Origin: Denitromonas ohlonensis
Lineage (GTDB): Bacteria > Pseudomonadota > Gammaproteobacteria > Burkholderiales > Rhodocyclaceae
Reading direction: 5' to 3'
Assembly: GCF_007625205.1 (NCBI RefSeq)
Contig: NZ_VMNI01000016.1
Location: forward strand, 1-64,000
DNA: 64,000 nt
The first letter of the stretch is position 1, and each line of letters begins with the position of its first letter. Shown here piece by piece: positions 35,866 through 44,793 of the stretch. Made by a program: the position numbers and the translations under genes. A model generated the notes under the pieces. It had not been told where the DNA came from, searched no databases, and was given only the letters and a program-made list of their open reading frames with translations.

Positions 35866-37128
35866 TCACAAAATGATGAGTGCGCGGAAGTCGTTCACAT
35901 TGGTGAGGGTCGGCCCGGTCACGACCGCGTCGCCGAGGGCTTCGAAGAAGGTATGGGCGTCGTTGTCGTCAAGGTGCTCGGCTGGGCGCAGCCCTTGCGC
36001 CCAGGCCCGGGCCAGCGTGTCGGGTGTGAGGATCGCACCGGCGATGTCTTCCTGCCCGTCGACCCCGTCGGTGTCACCGGCGAGGGCATGAACGCCGCTC
36101 GTTCCGTCGAGGGCGAGAGCGAGGGCGAGCAGAAATTCGACGTTGCGCCCCCCACGCCCGGTGCCGCGCACGGTCACCGTCGTCTCGCCGCCCGACAGCA
36201 GCACACAGGGCCGCGCGAAGGGCTGGCCTTGGCGGACGATTTGTCGCGCAATGCCGGCCATCACCTTACCCACGTCACGTGCCTCGCCTTCGAGACTGTC
36301 GCCGAGGATGTGCACGGCGAGGCCGGCGTCACGTGCCACCTGGGCGGCGGCTTCAAGGGCTCGCTGCGGGGCGGTGACGATGTGCGTTTCTTGATCCGCG
36401 AAGCGCGCATCGCCGGGCTTGAGGCTTTCGCCCCGCCCGCTTTCGAGTGCCTCGCGCACCGCTGTCGGCAGTGCGATGCCGTAGCGGCGGACGATGGCGA
36501 GCGCGTCCTCGCAGGTGGTCGGGTCGGGGACGGTGGGGCCGGAGGCGATGTTGATCGGATCGTCTCCTGGCACGTCGGAGAGCAGCAGCGTGACGACGCG
36601 TGCCGGGTGGCAGGCCGCGGCGAGGCGACCGCCCTTGACCTCGGAGAGATGACGCCGGATGCAGTTCATCTCGGAAATCGTTGCGCCGGAGGTCAGCAAT
36701 GCGCGATTGACCGCCTGTTTGTCCGCCAGCGTCAGGCCGGCCAGCGGAGCGGTCAGCAACGCCGAGCCGCCTCCCGAGATCAGGCACAGCACGAGGTCGT
36801 CGGGACCGAGGCCGCGCACCAGTTCGAGCATGCGTGTCGTCGCGGCGAGGCCGGCGGCATCGGGTACCGGGTGGGCCGCTTCGACGATCTCGATATGTTC
36901 GCAGGGCACCGTGTAGCCGTAGCGCGTAATGACCAGTCCGCTGAGCGACCCCGCCCAGTGCGTTTCGACCGCGCGCGCCATCGCTGCCGAGGCCTTGCCG
37001 GCGCCGATCACCACCAGCCGCCCCGTCGGCGCCGCGGGCAGATGAGGCGGAACGCAGCCGGCGGGCTGGGCTGCGGCGATGGCCGCATCGAACATGCGGC
37101 GCAGCAACTCGCGCGGATCCGGCCTCAT
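35866..37128 (-). CDS. Glycerate 2-kinase (MOFRL/GckA family)
   Basis: A 420-residue glycerate kinase of the class II (MOFRL) family, older name TtuD or hydroxypyruvate reductase. It phosphorylates D-glycerate to 2-phosphoglycerate. Visible markers are VVIGAGKASAAMA near residue 40, LCLISGGGSALLTAPL, NCIRRHLSEVKGGRLA, SDVPGDDP, and the C-terminal MOFRL stretch GTGRGGRNVEFLLALAL. The ATG shares one base with the stop of the dehydrogenase gene (TGATG), indicating tight coupling. It completes the path hydroxypyruvate to glycerate to 2-phosphoglycerate. Confidence 0.93.
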   Translation of the reverse strand: MRPDPRELLRRMFDAAIAAAQPAGCVPPHLPAAPTGRLVVIGAGKASAAMARAVETHWAGSLSGLVITRYGYTVPCEHIEIVEAAHPVPDAAGLAATTRMLELVRGLGPDDLVLCLISGGGSALLTAPLAGLTLADKQAVNRALLTSGATISEMNCIRRHLSEVKGGRLAAACHPARVVTLLLSDVPGDDPINIASGPTVPDPTTCEDALAIVRRYGIALPTAVREALESGRGESLKPGDARFADQETHIVTAPQRALEAAAQVARDAGLAVHILGDSLEGEARDVGKVMAGIARQIVRQGQPFARPCVLLSGGETTVTVRGTGRGGRNVEFLLALALALDGTSGVHALAGDTDGVDGQEDIAGAILTPDTLARAWAQGLRPAEHLDDNDAHTFFEALGDAVVTGPTLTNVNDFRALIIL

Positions 37129-38093
37129 CAGTAGGCACCCTTGACGAGGTTGCTCGGCGTGCCGGCGACGAAGTTCTCGATGTTGTCCATCAACTGGTCG
37201 GCCAGCGTCTGCTGCGCTTCGTCCGAGGCCCAGGCGACATGAGGGGTGAGGATCACATTGGGGCGGGCGGCGATGCGCATCATCGGGCTGTCGGCGACCG
37301 GCGGCTCGCCCGTGGTGACGTCGAAGCCGGCGCCGCTAATCAGGCCTTCATCGAGCGCCTGAACCAGCGCGTCCTCATTGACCAGCCCGCCGCGGGCGGT
37401 ATTGACGATCAGTGGCCGGCGCGTCATGGCGCGGAATTCGGGCATCGCGATCATGTCGCGTGTTTCCGGCGTGAGCGGGCTGTGGAGGGTGATGATGTCG
37501 CTGGTGGCGAGCACTTCTTCCCACGGGGTGTAGAGCTGGCCGAAGCCGCGCTTGCCTTTGTGGGCGGCGAACAGCGGCACCATGCCGAAGGCGCGCGCGA
37601 GGGTCGCCACGCTCTGGCCCAGCACCCCTTCGCCGATGATGCCCAGGCGTGCGCCGGCGAGGTCGTGGATAGCGTGGTTGAAAAAGCAGAACTGCCCCGA
37701 CTTTTGCCATTCGCCCCGGATCACCTCGTCGCGGTAGGCGACGATGTTGCGTCTGAGCGCGAGGATCAGCGCGAAGGTATGTTCGGGCACGGTGCTGACC
37801 GCATAGCCGCGGATGTTCGCGACCGCGATTTCGTGGCGCTGGCACCCGGCCTTGTCGACACAATCGGTGCCGGTCGCGGCGACCGCGACCAGGCGCAGGT
37901 CAGGCAGTTGTTCGAGCATGTCGGCGGTCAGCGCCACCTTGTTGGTGATCGCGATCGACGCCCCGGCGAGGCGGGCCACCACCTCGTCGGGGCGGGTGTG
38001 GTCGTGGGTCACCAACTCGTGCGCAAAGGCGGGGGTGCGCAGGGTGATCTGCGGGGCGATGGTCGCCCGGTCGAGAAAGACGATCTTGTGCAT
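37128..38093 (-). CDS. D-2-hydroxyacid dehydrogenase, probable hydroxypyruvate/glyoxylate reductase
   Basis: A 321-residue NAD(P)-dependent enzyme of the D-isomer 2-hydroxyacid dehydrogenase family. The nucleotide loop is GIIGEGVLGQSVA (near 155). The catalytic Arg is in NTARGGLV, Glu in GEPPVADSP and His in TPHVAWAS. Coupling to glycerate kinase strongly suggests hydroxypyruvate reduction to D-glycerate (HprA-type). Another 2-keto acid cannot be excluded. It starts 23 bp after the transketolase stop. Confidence 0.9.
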   Translation of the reverse strand: MHKIVFLDRATIAPQITLRTPAFAHELVTHDHTRPDEVVARLAGASIAITNKVALTADMLEQLPDLRLVAVAATGTDCVDKAGCQRHEIAVANIRGYAVSTVPEHTFALILALRRNIVAYRDEVIRGEWQKSGQFCFFNHAIHDLAGARLGIIGEGVLGQSVATLARAFGMVPLFAAHKGKRGFGQLYTPWEEVLATSDIITLHSPLTPETRDMIAMPEFRAMTRRPLIVNTARGGLVNEDALVQALDEGLISGAGFDVTTGEPPVADSPMMRIAARPNVILTPHVAWASDEAQQTLADQLMDNIENFVAGTPSNLVKGAY

Positions 38094-38116
38094 TGTCGTG
38101 AGATTCCTGTGTGGGG

Positions 38117-40096
38117 TCAGAGGTGACGCTTGGCTTCAGCGGCCACGGCCGACGGCGTGATGCCGAAGCGTTCGTACAATTGATCCACCGGGCCGGAGGC
38201 GCCGAAGCCGGTCATGCCGACAAAGCCGCCATGGCTGCCCAGGTACTGGTCCCAGCCGAAGCGCATGGCCGCCTCGACACCGACGCGCACGGTGCCTTCG
38301 CCAAGCACCGCGTGGCGGTAGTCGGCGTCCTGCGCATCGAAGAGCGACCAGCACGGCATCGACACCACGGCGGTCGGAATGCCGTCGGCCTGCAGCAGGA
38401 GGCGGGCGGCGAGCGCCACGTTGACCTCCGAGCCGGTGGCCAGCAGCGTGACGGCACGGGGGCCGCCTTCGGGGTCGGCGAGGACATAGGCGCCGCGGCG
38501 CGACAGGTTGTCGTCGCCGTGATGGGTGCGCACCGTGGGCAGCGCCTGGCGCGCGAAAATCAGGCTCGCCGGCGTCCGCCGCTGTTCGAGCGCGACCTCC
38601 CAGCATTCGGCCGCTTCGACCGCATCGGCCGGGCGCATTACCAGCATGTTGGGCATGGCGCGCAGCGCGGCTAGGATCTCGACCGGCTGATGGGTCGGGC
38701 CGTTCTTGCCCACGCCGATCGAGTCGTGGCTGAACACGAACTTGACCGGCAGGCCCATCAGCGCCGCCATGCGCATGGCCGGTCGTTCGTAGTCGGAGAA
38801 AGCGAGGTAGGTCACGGCCAGCGCGATGGCGCCGCCATGCGCCGCGATGCCATTGGCCATCGCGCCCATGAGATGCTCGCGCACGCCGCAATGCACGTAG
38901 GCGCCAGCGCGGTCCGCAGCGGTGAAGGCGGCGAGATTGCGCTTGTGCGAGGTGGGTGATTCGAGGTCGGCGCAGCCGACGATGCGTTCGGGCAGGATGT
39001 CGACCAGCAGGTCGTTGATCTCGGCCGAGGCGAAGATGCCGGGTTTGGGCTCGCTGTCGGCGGTGGCGCGTTGTTTGTAGGTGTGCAGGACTTCGCGCCA
39101 GCCGGCGGGCAGTTCGCCGGCTTGCACACGTTCGAACTCGGCGCGGTCGGCGGCGGGCAGGGCGGTGAGGCGCTTGCGCCAGGCGGCGTGCTCGGCGTCG
39201 CTGCGATGGCCGGCAGCCCGCCACGCGGCGAGAGTGTCATCGGGAATGTCGAAGGGCGCGTGAGGCCAGTCGAGCAGTTCGCGCGCGGCCGCGGCGTCTT
39301 TCGCAAACAGGCGCGCGCTGTGACCGCCGCGCTGTCCCTGCACCCGGGGCAGGCCGCGGCCGATGATGGTGCGGCAGGCGATCAGCGACGGCCGCGGGTC
39401 ACGCTTCGCGAGGGAGATCGCGGCGGACACCGCTTCGACGTCATGACCATCGACCTCGATCACATGCCAGTCGGCGACGCGGAAGCGGGCGGCGACGTCT
39501 TCGCTGATTGACAGCGCGGTGGCGCCGTCGTCGGTGATCTTGTTGTCGTCCCAGAACAGCACCAACTTGCCCAGTTTCAGGTGACCGGCAAGCGAGATCA
39601 TCTCTTGGCCGATACCCTCTTGCAGGCAGCCATCGCCGACAAAGGCGTAGGTGTAGTGGTCGACCAGATCGGCCCCGAAGCGTGCGGCCAGATAGGCCTC
39701 GGCAACGGCCATGCCGAAGGCGTTGGCGATGCCCTGGCCGAGCGGGCCGGTGGTGACCTCGATGCCGCAGGCTGGATCGATCTCCGGGTGCCCCGCGCAG
39801 TGCGAGCCCAGCTCGCGGAAGGTCTTCACCTGGTCGAGGCTGATCTTTTCGTAGCCGGTGAGATAGAGCAGCGAGTAGAGCAGCATCGAGCCGTGGCCGT
39901 TGGAGAGCACGAAGCGGTCACGGTCTGGCCAGGTCGGGTCAGCCGGGCTGAACTTCATGTGGCGGGTGAACAGCGCGGTCGAGATCTCGGCCATGCCGAG
40001 CGGCACGCCCTGGTGACCTTCGCCCGCATGGACGATGGTGTCGATGGAAAGAAAGCGGATCGCGTTGGCGAGCAGCCGGGGTTCGACGGAGGACAT
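38117..40096 (-). CDS. Transketolase, full-length
   Basis: A 659-residue thiamine-diphosphate enzyme moving a two-carbon ketol unit between sugars, or from hydroxypyruvate with loss of CO2. The start MSSVEPR at 40096 has AGGAGACC ahead. Conserved regions seen are AGEGHQGVPLGMA, TTGPLGQGIANAFGMA, FVGDGCLQEGIGQE with the downstream asparagine (WDDNKI) of the ThDP motif, GVREHLMGAMANG with the catalytic glutamate, and HDSIGVGKNGPTHQPVE. It lies in the catabolic island together with a second, split transketolase, so it is probably a pathway-linked paralogue rather than the only housekeeping copy. Confidence 0.93.
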   Translation of the reverse strand: MSSVEPRLLANAIRFLSIDTIVHAGEGHQGVPLGMAEISTALFTRHMKFSPADPTWPDRDRFVLSNGHGSMLLYSLLYLTGYEKISLDQVKTFRELGSHCAGHPEIDPACGIEVTTGPLGQGIANAFGMAVAEAYLAARFGADLVDHYTYAFVGDGCLQEGIGQEMISLAGHLKLGKLVLFWDDNKITDDGATALSISEDVAARFRVADWHVIEVDGHDVEAVSAAISLAKRDPRPSLIACRTIIGRGLPRVQGQRGGHSARLFAKDAAAARELLDWPHAPFDIPDDTLAAWRAAGHRSDAEHAAWRKRLTALPAADRAEFERVQAGELPAGWREVLHTYKQRATADSEPKPGIFASAEINDLLVDILPERIVGCADLESPTSHKRNLAAFTAADRAGAYVHCGVREHLMGAMANGIAAHGGAIALAVTYLAFSDYERPAMRMAALMGLPVKFVFSHDSIGVGKNGPTHQPVEILAALRAMPNMLVMRPADAVEAAECWEVALEQRRTPASLIFARQALPTVRTHHGDDNLSRRGAYVLADPEGGPRAVTLLATGSEVNVALAARLLLQADGIPTAVVSMPCWSLFDAQDADYRHAVLGEGTVRVGVEAAMRFGWDQYLGSHGGFVGMTGFGASGPVDQLYERFGITPSAVAAEAKRHL

Positions 40097-40195
40097 GGCA
40101 AAAGGTCTCCTGGGCGCCACCCCGAGGGGGCGCCTTGATGATGTTCAAAGGGGGTGCCGGGCGTTTCCCGGCGTCGGTTCGGTTGGGGCTGACGG
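40097..40195. other. Two intercistronic stem-loops before the transketolase gene
   Basis: GGCGCC-ACCCCGAGGG-GGCGCC at 40113-40134 and GCCGGG-CGTTT-CCCGGC at 40156-40172 lie in the 99-bp gap. Neither is followed by a U-tract on the minus strand. They may mark RNA processing or dampen read-through from the dehydrogenase gene into tkt. Confidence 0.5.
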
Positions 40196-41086
40196 TCAGC
40201 CCACGCCGTTGAGCGCGTAGTAGCTGCGGATTACCTGGCTGTCATCGGCGCGACCGTCGCCGCGGCCTGAGGCGGCGAGGAACATCTGGTGGGCGATCGC
40301 TGCGATCGGCAGCGCGGCTTGGGTCTCGCGACCGGTCTCGAGCACGATGCCCAGATCCTTGACGAAGATGTCCACCGCGCTGCTGACCTCGGGGTCGTCC
40401 TGCAGCATGCGCGGCCCGCGATCCTTGAGCATCCAGCTCGAGGCGGACGAGCCGCCCATGATCTCGAGCAGGATGTCGAGATCGACGCCCACCTTGGCGG
40501 CCAGGGCGAAGGCCTCGGCGACCACCGCGATATGCACACCGCACAGTAGTTGATTGACGGTTTTCACCGTGGCGCCCTGGCCGGCCCGTTCGCCGACATG
40601 GAAGAGGCGCTGGCCGAGCGCCTCGAACACCGGACGGATGCGCGCGTAATCCTCGGCGGCCCCCGCGGCCATGATGGTGAGCGAGCCGGCGGTGGCGCCG
40701 GCGGTGCCGCCGGAGACCGGGGCATCAATGAAGCGGTAGCCGGCCTCGGTCACGCGTTCGGCGATGCGCGCGACCGCGCCCGGCGGGCAGGTGGCCATGA
40801 GGCACACGACCGCACCCGGCGACATTGCCGCCAGGGCGCCGGCGCCGAAGAGCACGGCTTCGGCCTGCGCGGCGTTCACCACCATCAGGACCAGCGCGTC
40901 GGCGCCCCGGGCGCCTTCGGCGGCGCTCGCTGCGCGCGTGCCGCCGGCTGCTTCGAGCGCGGTCAGGGCGGTCTCGTTGAGGTCGATGCCGCGCACCTTG
41001 AACCCGGCGCGGAGAAGGTTGTGGGCCATCGGGAGCCCCATGGCGCCGAGGCCGGCGAAAGCGATGTCATTCATGTGAGCGCTCAT
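40196..41086 (-). CDS. 3-hydroxyisobutyrate dehydrogenase-family oxidoreductase (GarR/LtnD-like)
   Basis: A 296-residue NAD(P) enzyme of the beta-hydroxyacid dehydrogenase family. The N-terminal loop is AGLGAMGLPMAHNL (residues 11-24), the substrate-binding DAPVSGGTAGA lies at 121-131, and the catalytic Lys175 is in GATVKTVNQLLCG. The family includes tartronate semialdehyde reductase and L-threonate dehydrogenase. In this context oxidation of a four- or five-carbon sugar acid, or reduction of tartronate semialdehyde to glycerate, are the best options. Starts at 41086 or 41074 are both possible; the first leaves only one base after the DctM stop. Confidence 0.88.
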   Translation of the reverse strand: MSAHMNDIAFAGLGAMGLPMAHNLLRAGFKVRGIDLNETALTALEAAGGTRAASAAEGARGADALVLMVVNAAQAEAVLFGAGALAAMSPGAVVCLMATCPPGAVARIAERVTEAGYRFIDAPVSGGTAGATAGSLTIMAAGAAEDYARIRPVFEALGQRLFHVGERAGQGATVKTVNQLLCGVHIAVVAEAFALAAKVGVDLDILLEIMGGSSASSWMLKDRGPRMLQDDPEVSSAVDIFVKDLGIVLETGRETQAALPIAAIAHQMFLAASGRGDGRADDSQVIRSYYALNGVG

Positions 41087-41087
41087 G

Positions 41088-42347
41088 TCAGTAGAGGATG
41101 GTGGCGGGTACGTAGGAGACCAGGCCAAGGACGATGAGCGCCACCAGGTAGAAGGGCCACAGTTCCTTGGCGATGGCGCCGACGCGCTCCTGCGAGATCG
41201 CCGCGGCGATGAATAGCGTGGTGCCTACCGGCGGGGTGAACAGCCCGAGGCTGAGATTCACCGCCATCATGATGCCCAGCTGGATCAGGTCGAGACCGAT
41301 GGCGTTGCCGATGGCGACGAAGGTCGGGCCCAGCAGGAGAATGGCCGCGGGCAGGTCGAGGAACATGCCAACCACGATCATGATGATATTCATCATCAGA
41401 ATGATCAGGATCGGCGACTCGAGTGTGATGAGCGCCCAGTTGGCGACCGCGGTGGGTACTGACTCGACCGTGAGTACGAAGCCGACCAGGTTGGACGCTG
41501 CAATCACCAGCATGACCACGCCGGTGGTGATCGAGGTGTGGACCAGTGCATCGTAGAACCGCCGCCAGGTCAGGTCGCGATACACGAACAGGCCCACCAT
41601 CAGGCCATAGAACACGGCCAGCACGCTCACTTCGGTGGGGGTGGCGATGCCGGCGCGGAGCAGGACCACGATGAACGCGGGCATGGCCAGGGCGGGCGTG
41701 GCGGTGAGTGTGGCGCGCAGGATGTCGCGCAGCGTGACCGTCTGGGCCAGACGCTTGAAGCCGCGCAGGCGCCCCGACAGGTAGCAGGTCAGCATGAAGC
41801 CGCCGCACAGCAGCAGGCCGGGCACGACCCCTGCGAGAAATAGCGAGGCGATGGATTCGTTGGACACCGCGGCGTACAGAATGAGGGGGATCGATGGCGG
41901 GATCAGCCCGGCGATGACGGAGGACGATGCGGTCGCTGCAGCGGCGAAGGCCCCCGGATAGCCCTCACGCTTCTGCCAGGGAATGAGCATGGAGCCAAGC
42001 GCCGAGGCCTCGGCCACGGCGGAGCCCGACACGCCACCGAACACGGTGGAGCCGACCACCGTCACCTGCCCCAGACCGCCGTGGAAGCGGCCGACCAGCA
42101 ATGTGGCGAAGTTGATCAGCCGGCGGCCCAGTTCACCGCCCATCATCAGGCTGCCCGAGAGCATGAAAAAGGGGATGGCCAGCAGCGGGAAGCTCTGCGT
42201 GGGCTGGAAGATCTTGACCACGGCGGCCACACTCGGCATGCCGCCGACGGTGATGGCTGCAAGGCCGGAGCTGACGATCAGCGCGTAGCCGACTGGCAGG
42301 GCCAGCGCCAGCGAGGCGCCGAAAACAAGGATCATCATCAAAGTCAT
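41088..42347 (-). CDS. dctM: TRAP transporter large permease (DctM)
   Basis: A 419-residue inner-membrane protein of the TRAP DctM family with about 12 helices. Recognisable segments are AIPFFMLSGSLMMGGELGRRLI, followed by GGVSGSAVAEASALGSMLIP and IPPSIPLILYA. The ATG at 42347 follows GAGGAGGACCT and overlaps the DctQ stop by four bases. It forms, with DctQ and DctP, a sodium-driven uptake system for a carboxylate, presumably the substrate of this island. Confidence 0.93.
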   Translation of the reverse strand: MTLMMILVFGASLALALPVGYALIVSSGLAAITVGGMPSVAAVVKIFQPTQSFPLLAIPFFMLSGSLMMGGELGRRLINFATLLVGRFHGGLGQVTVVGSTVFGGVSGSAVAEASALGSMLIPWQKREGYPGAFAAAATASSSVIAGLIPPSIPLILYAAVSNESIASLFLAGVVPGLLLCGGFMLTCYLSGRLRGFKRLAQTVTLRDILRATLTATPALAMPAFIVVLLRAGIATPTEVSVLAVFYGLMVGLFVYRDLTWRRFYDALVHTSITTGVVMLVIAASNLVGFVLTVESVPTAVANWALITLESPILIILMMNIIMIVVGMFLDLPAAILLLGPTFVAIGNAIGLDLIQLGIMMAVNLSLGLFTPPVGTTLFIAAAISQERVGAIAKELWPFYLVALIVLGLVSYVPATILY

Positions 42348-42907
42348 AGGTCCTCCTCGATGTGATGGACACGAACCGAGAGCGGATCGGGGGATTGCAG
42401 CACGCGCACGAGGGTGGTCAGTGCGGTGATGCCGAGGCCGACGAAGCCGAAGATCATCGCCAGATAGGCCCACTGAGCCGAGATGCCGGTGACCGGGTAA
42501 GCCTCGCTGCCGGTGATTTCGATCACGTCCAGACCGACCCAGGCGAGGTAGAAGAAGGTCGCGGCAATGAGAATCTGGTGGGAGACCAGCAGGATCCGGT
42601 TGCCGCCCTTGCCGAGCATGCCGTTCAGAGCGGTCACGGCGATGTGCTGGCCGCGTTGCGCCGCCATGACAATCCCGCCCATGACGAGCCAGGGAAAGAG
42701 GATGTTGGGCATCTCGGTTGGCCAGCCCATGCCCTGATTGGTGAGGTAGCGGACAATCACCTCGGCCATCAGCGAGACGAACATGACGGCCAGAGAGCCG
42801 ATCGCGAGCACCGTGCTGATGCCCACGATCGTGTTGTCCACCCACCGCACCACCTGAACTGCAGGGCTGTCGGGCGCTGCCGTCAGCGGCGTGTGGGTGG
42901 TGTCCAT
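42344..42907 (-). CDS. dctQ: TRAP transporter small permease (DctQ)
   Basis: A 187-residue membrane protein with four helices, the usual DctQ form. Segments IVGISTVLAIGSLAVMFVSL and WLVMGGIVMAAQRGQHIAVT carry the family's conserved pattern. The ATG at 42907 overlaps the dctP stop (TAATG), so dctP, dctQ and dctM are translationally coupled. It links the binding protein to DctM. Confidence 0.9.
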   Translation of the reverse strand: MDTTHTPLTAAPDSPAVQVVRWVDNTIVGISTVLAIGSLAVMFVSLMAEVIVRYLTNQGMGWPTEMPNILFPWLVMGGIVMAAQRGQHIAVTALNGMLGKGGNRILLVSHQILIAATFFYLAWVGLDVIEITGSEAYPVTGISAQWAYLAMIFGFVGLGITALTTLVRVLQSPDPLSVRVHHIEEDL

Positions 42908-43878
42908 TACTTGGCTGCCTCGCTGACGATCAGCTTGACCATGTCCGGGAACTTGGCGGCCCATTCGTCATAGACTGGCTTGGTCTGGGCGACGAACGGG
43001 GCCTGATCGACCGCGTTGAACTGGACGCCCGCGTCGGCCAGCTTCTTGCGCAGGTCGGCATCGGCTGCCAGGGACATGTCCCGGTTCAGCTTACCGGCCT
43101 CGATCGCCGCTTCGCGTACCGCCTTCTGGTCGTCCTTGGACAGGGTGCCGAAGATCATCTTGCTGGCGAGCAGCGGCGTCGCCTCGTACTTGTGGCCGGT
43201 CAGGGAGATGTACTTCTGCACCTCGAAGAGCTTGGAGGAATAGATGTTCATCAGCGGGTTTTCCTGGCCGTCGAACACGCCTTGCTGGAGGGCGATGTAC
43301 AGCTCGGAGAATGCCAGCGGGGCCGGGTTGGCGCCCAGCGACTTGAAGATGGACAAGGTCATGGGGTCGGGCGGCGTGCGCAGCTTGATGCCGGCGAGGT
43401 CCTGCGGCTTGGTGATCGGTCGCGTGTTGTTGCTTACCTGGCGGATGCCGTTGTCCCAAAGGGCCAGCAATACCAGGCCTTTCTTGTCGGCGTACTCGCC
43501 GAGCTTCTCTCCCACCGGCCCATCGACCACTTTGTAGGCATGCTCCAGGTCGCGAAACAGGAAGGGCAGGCCGAGCAGGCCGAACTCCGGCACGATGTTC
43601 GACGTGGTGCCCTGGGAGTTGGCGCTGAAGGCCATGGTGCCCAGGCGCATGTTGGTGAGGGATTCGGCGTCGTCACCGAACTGCGCGCTGCCTCCCACCT
43701 CGACCTTCACCCGGCCGCCGGTTTTCTGCGCCACCAGCTCGGCAAACTTGAGCGAGGCTTCGGCCTTGGGGTTGCCGGGGGCGGCATTGTGCGACAGGCG
43801 CAGGACGGTCTGCGACCACGCAGCGGAGGAGGTCATGGCCAGGGTGGCGGCCAGTGCGATCAGTGTTTTTTTCATCAT
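42907..43878 (-). CDS. dctP: TRAP transporter substrate-binding protein (DctP)
   Basis: A 323-residue periplasmic binding protein. The signal peptide MMKKTLIALAATLAMTSSAA is cleaved near residue 22. The core has LRLSHNAAPGNPK at the start of the first lobe, and the conserved substrate-carboxylate arginine is expected in the GIKLRTPPDP region (near residue 169). The YIALQQGVFDGQENP motif that follows is typical of the DctP7 class. ATG at 43878 follows GGAGACAC. It fixes uptake of an organic acid, but not which one. Confidence 0.93.
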   Translation of the reverse strand: MMKKTLIALAATLAMTSSAAWSQTVLRLSHNAAPGNPKAEASLKFAELVAQKTGGRVKVEVGGSAQFGDDAESLTNMRLGTMAFSANSQGTTSNIVPEFGLLGLPFLFRDLEHAYKVVDGPVGEKLGEYADKKGLVLLALWDNGIRQVSNNTRPITKPQDLAGIKLRTPPDPMTLSIFKSLGANPAPLAFSELYIALQQGVFDGQENPLMNIYSSKLFEVQKYISLTGHKYEATPLLASKMIFGTLSKDDQKAVREAAIEAGKLNRDMSLAADADLRKKLADAGVQFNAVDQAPFVAQTKPVYDEWAAKFPDMVKLIVSEAAK

Positions 43879-43954
43879 GTGTCTCCGTTCTCTTTCTGAA
43901 GTGTGGCGGACCTGTTGCCCCGGCCGACCCGTTGCTGGTCCGTTGGGATCGGAT

Positions 43955-43987
43955 GGAGGCTCTGGCGGAGGAGGGGCCAGAGTCTCC
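43955..43987 (-). promoter_or_regulatory. Intercistronic stem-loop between the SDR gene and dctP
   Basis: GGAGGCTCTGG and CCAGAGTCTCC pair around an eleven-base loop, giving an eleven-base-pair stem with one mismatch in the 121-bp gap. There is no U-tract, so it is more likely an RNA-stabilising or processing hairpin that lets the binding protein be made in excess, as is common upstream of binding-protein genes. Confidence 0.5.
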
Positions 43988-43999
43988 GGCTGACCAGCA

Positions 44000-44764
44000 T
44001 CAGCCGTGAATCAACATGCCGCCATTGACGTCGACGGTGATGCCGGTGCAGTACTTGGACAGGTCGCTGGCGAGGAACACCACGCAACCGGCCACGTCAT
44101 TGGGCTCGCCGATGCAGCCCAGCGGGATCGAGTCGAGGATGGCGGCGCGCTTGTCCTCGGGGATCTTGCCCTTGTTGATGTCGGTGGCGATCAGGCCCGG
44201 GGTGATGCAGTTGACGCGGATGTTGTCGGCACCGAACTCGCGCGCCATGGCCTTGGCCAGGCCGAGCACGCCGGCCTTGGCGGCCGAGTAGTGCGGGCCG
44301 CCGAGAATGCCGCCGCCGCGCTGGGCGGAGACTGACGAGATGCACACGATCGCGCCCGATTTCTGCTCGCGCATGGCCGGGATGGCCGCCTGCGACATGT
44401 ACAGCGTGCCGCGCAGATTCACATCGAGCACCGCATCGTAGTTGGCACCGGTGATGTCGAGGGTCTTGATCGGTTGGGTGATGCCGGCGTTGTTGAGCAG
44501 GACGTCGATGCGGCCCAGGCGTTTGAGCACCTCGCCGGCGGCGGCCACGCACGAGGCCTTGTTGGTCACGTCGGCCACCAGGCCGATGTGTTGCGGGCCC
44601 AGTTCGGCGGCAGCAGCGGCCGGGTCGGCCTGTTCGAGGTCGAGAATCGCGACACGGGCGCCGTGGGCGGCCATCATCCTGGCCGAAGCGTAGCCCAGGC
44701 CGTTGCGGCCGGCGCCGCCGGTGACGATGGCGACCTTGTCCTGGAGAAGCAGGGGTTGAGTCAT
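44000..44764 (-). CDS. Short-chain dehydrogenase/reductase
   Basis: A 254-residue classical SDR. The nucleotide loop is TGGAGRNGLG (15-24), NNAG sits at 91-94, and the catalytic residues are Ser143 or Ser144, Tyr159 and Lys163 (HYSAAKAG). Asp42 after the second strand (AILDLEQ) favours NAD(H) over NADP(H), which suits an oxidative catabolic step. It lies 29 bp after the split transketolase and ahead of the transporter genes. It probably oxidises a hydroxyl of the imported acid or of a transketolase product. Confidence 0.9.
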   Translation of the reverse strand: MTQPLLLQDKVAIVTGGAGRNGLGYASARMMAAHGARVAILDLEQADPAAAAAELGPQHIGLVADVTNKASCVAAAGEVLKRLGRIDVLLNNAGITQPIKTLDITGANYDAVLDVNLRGTLYMSQAAIPAMREQKSGAIVCISSVSAQRGGGILGGPHYSAAKAGVLGLAKAMAREFGADNIRVNCITPGLIATDINKGKIPEDKRAAILDSIPLGCIGEPNDVAGCVVFLASDLSKYCTGITVDVNGGMLIHG

Positions 44765-44793
44765 GGTGGAGTCCTTGGTTGGGGTCGGGGGTG

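Noticed and set aside
32682-38093. A complete serine cycle for methylotrophy
   Set aside because: Serine-glyoxylate aminotransferase, malate thiokinase, malyl-CoA lyase and C1-transfer genes are absent from the window.
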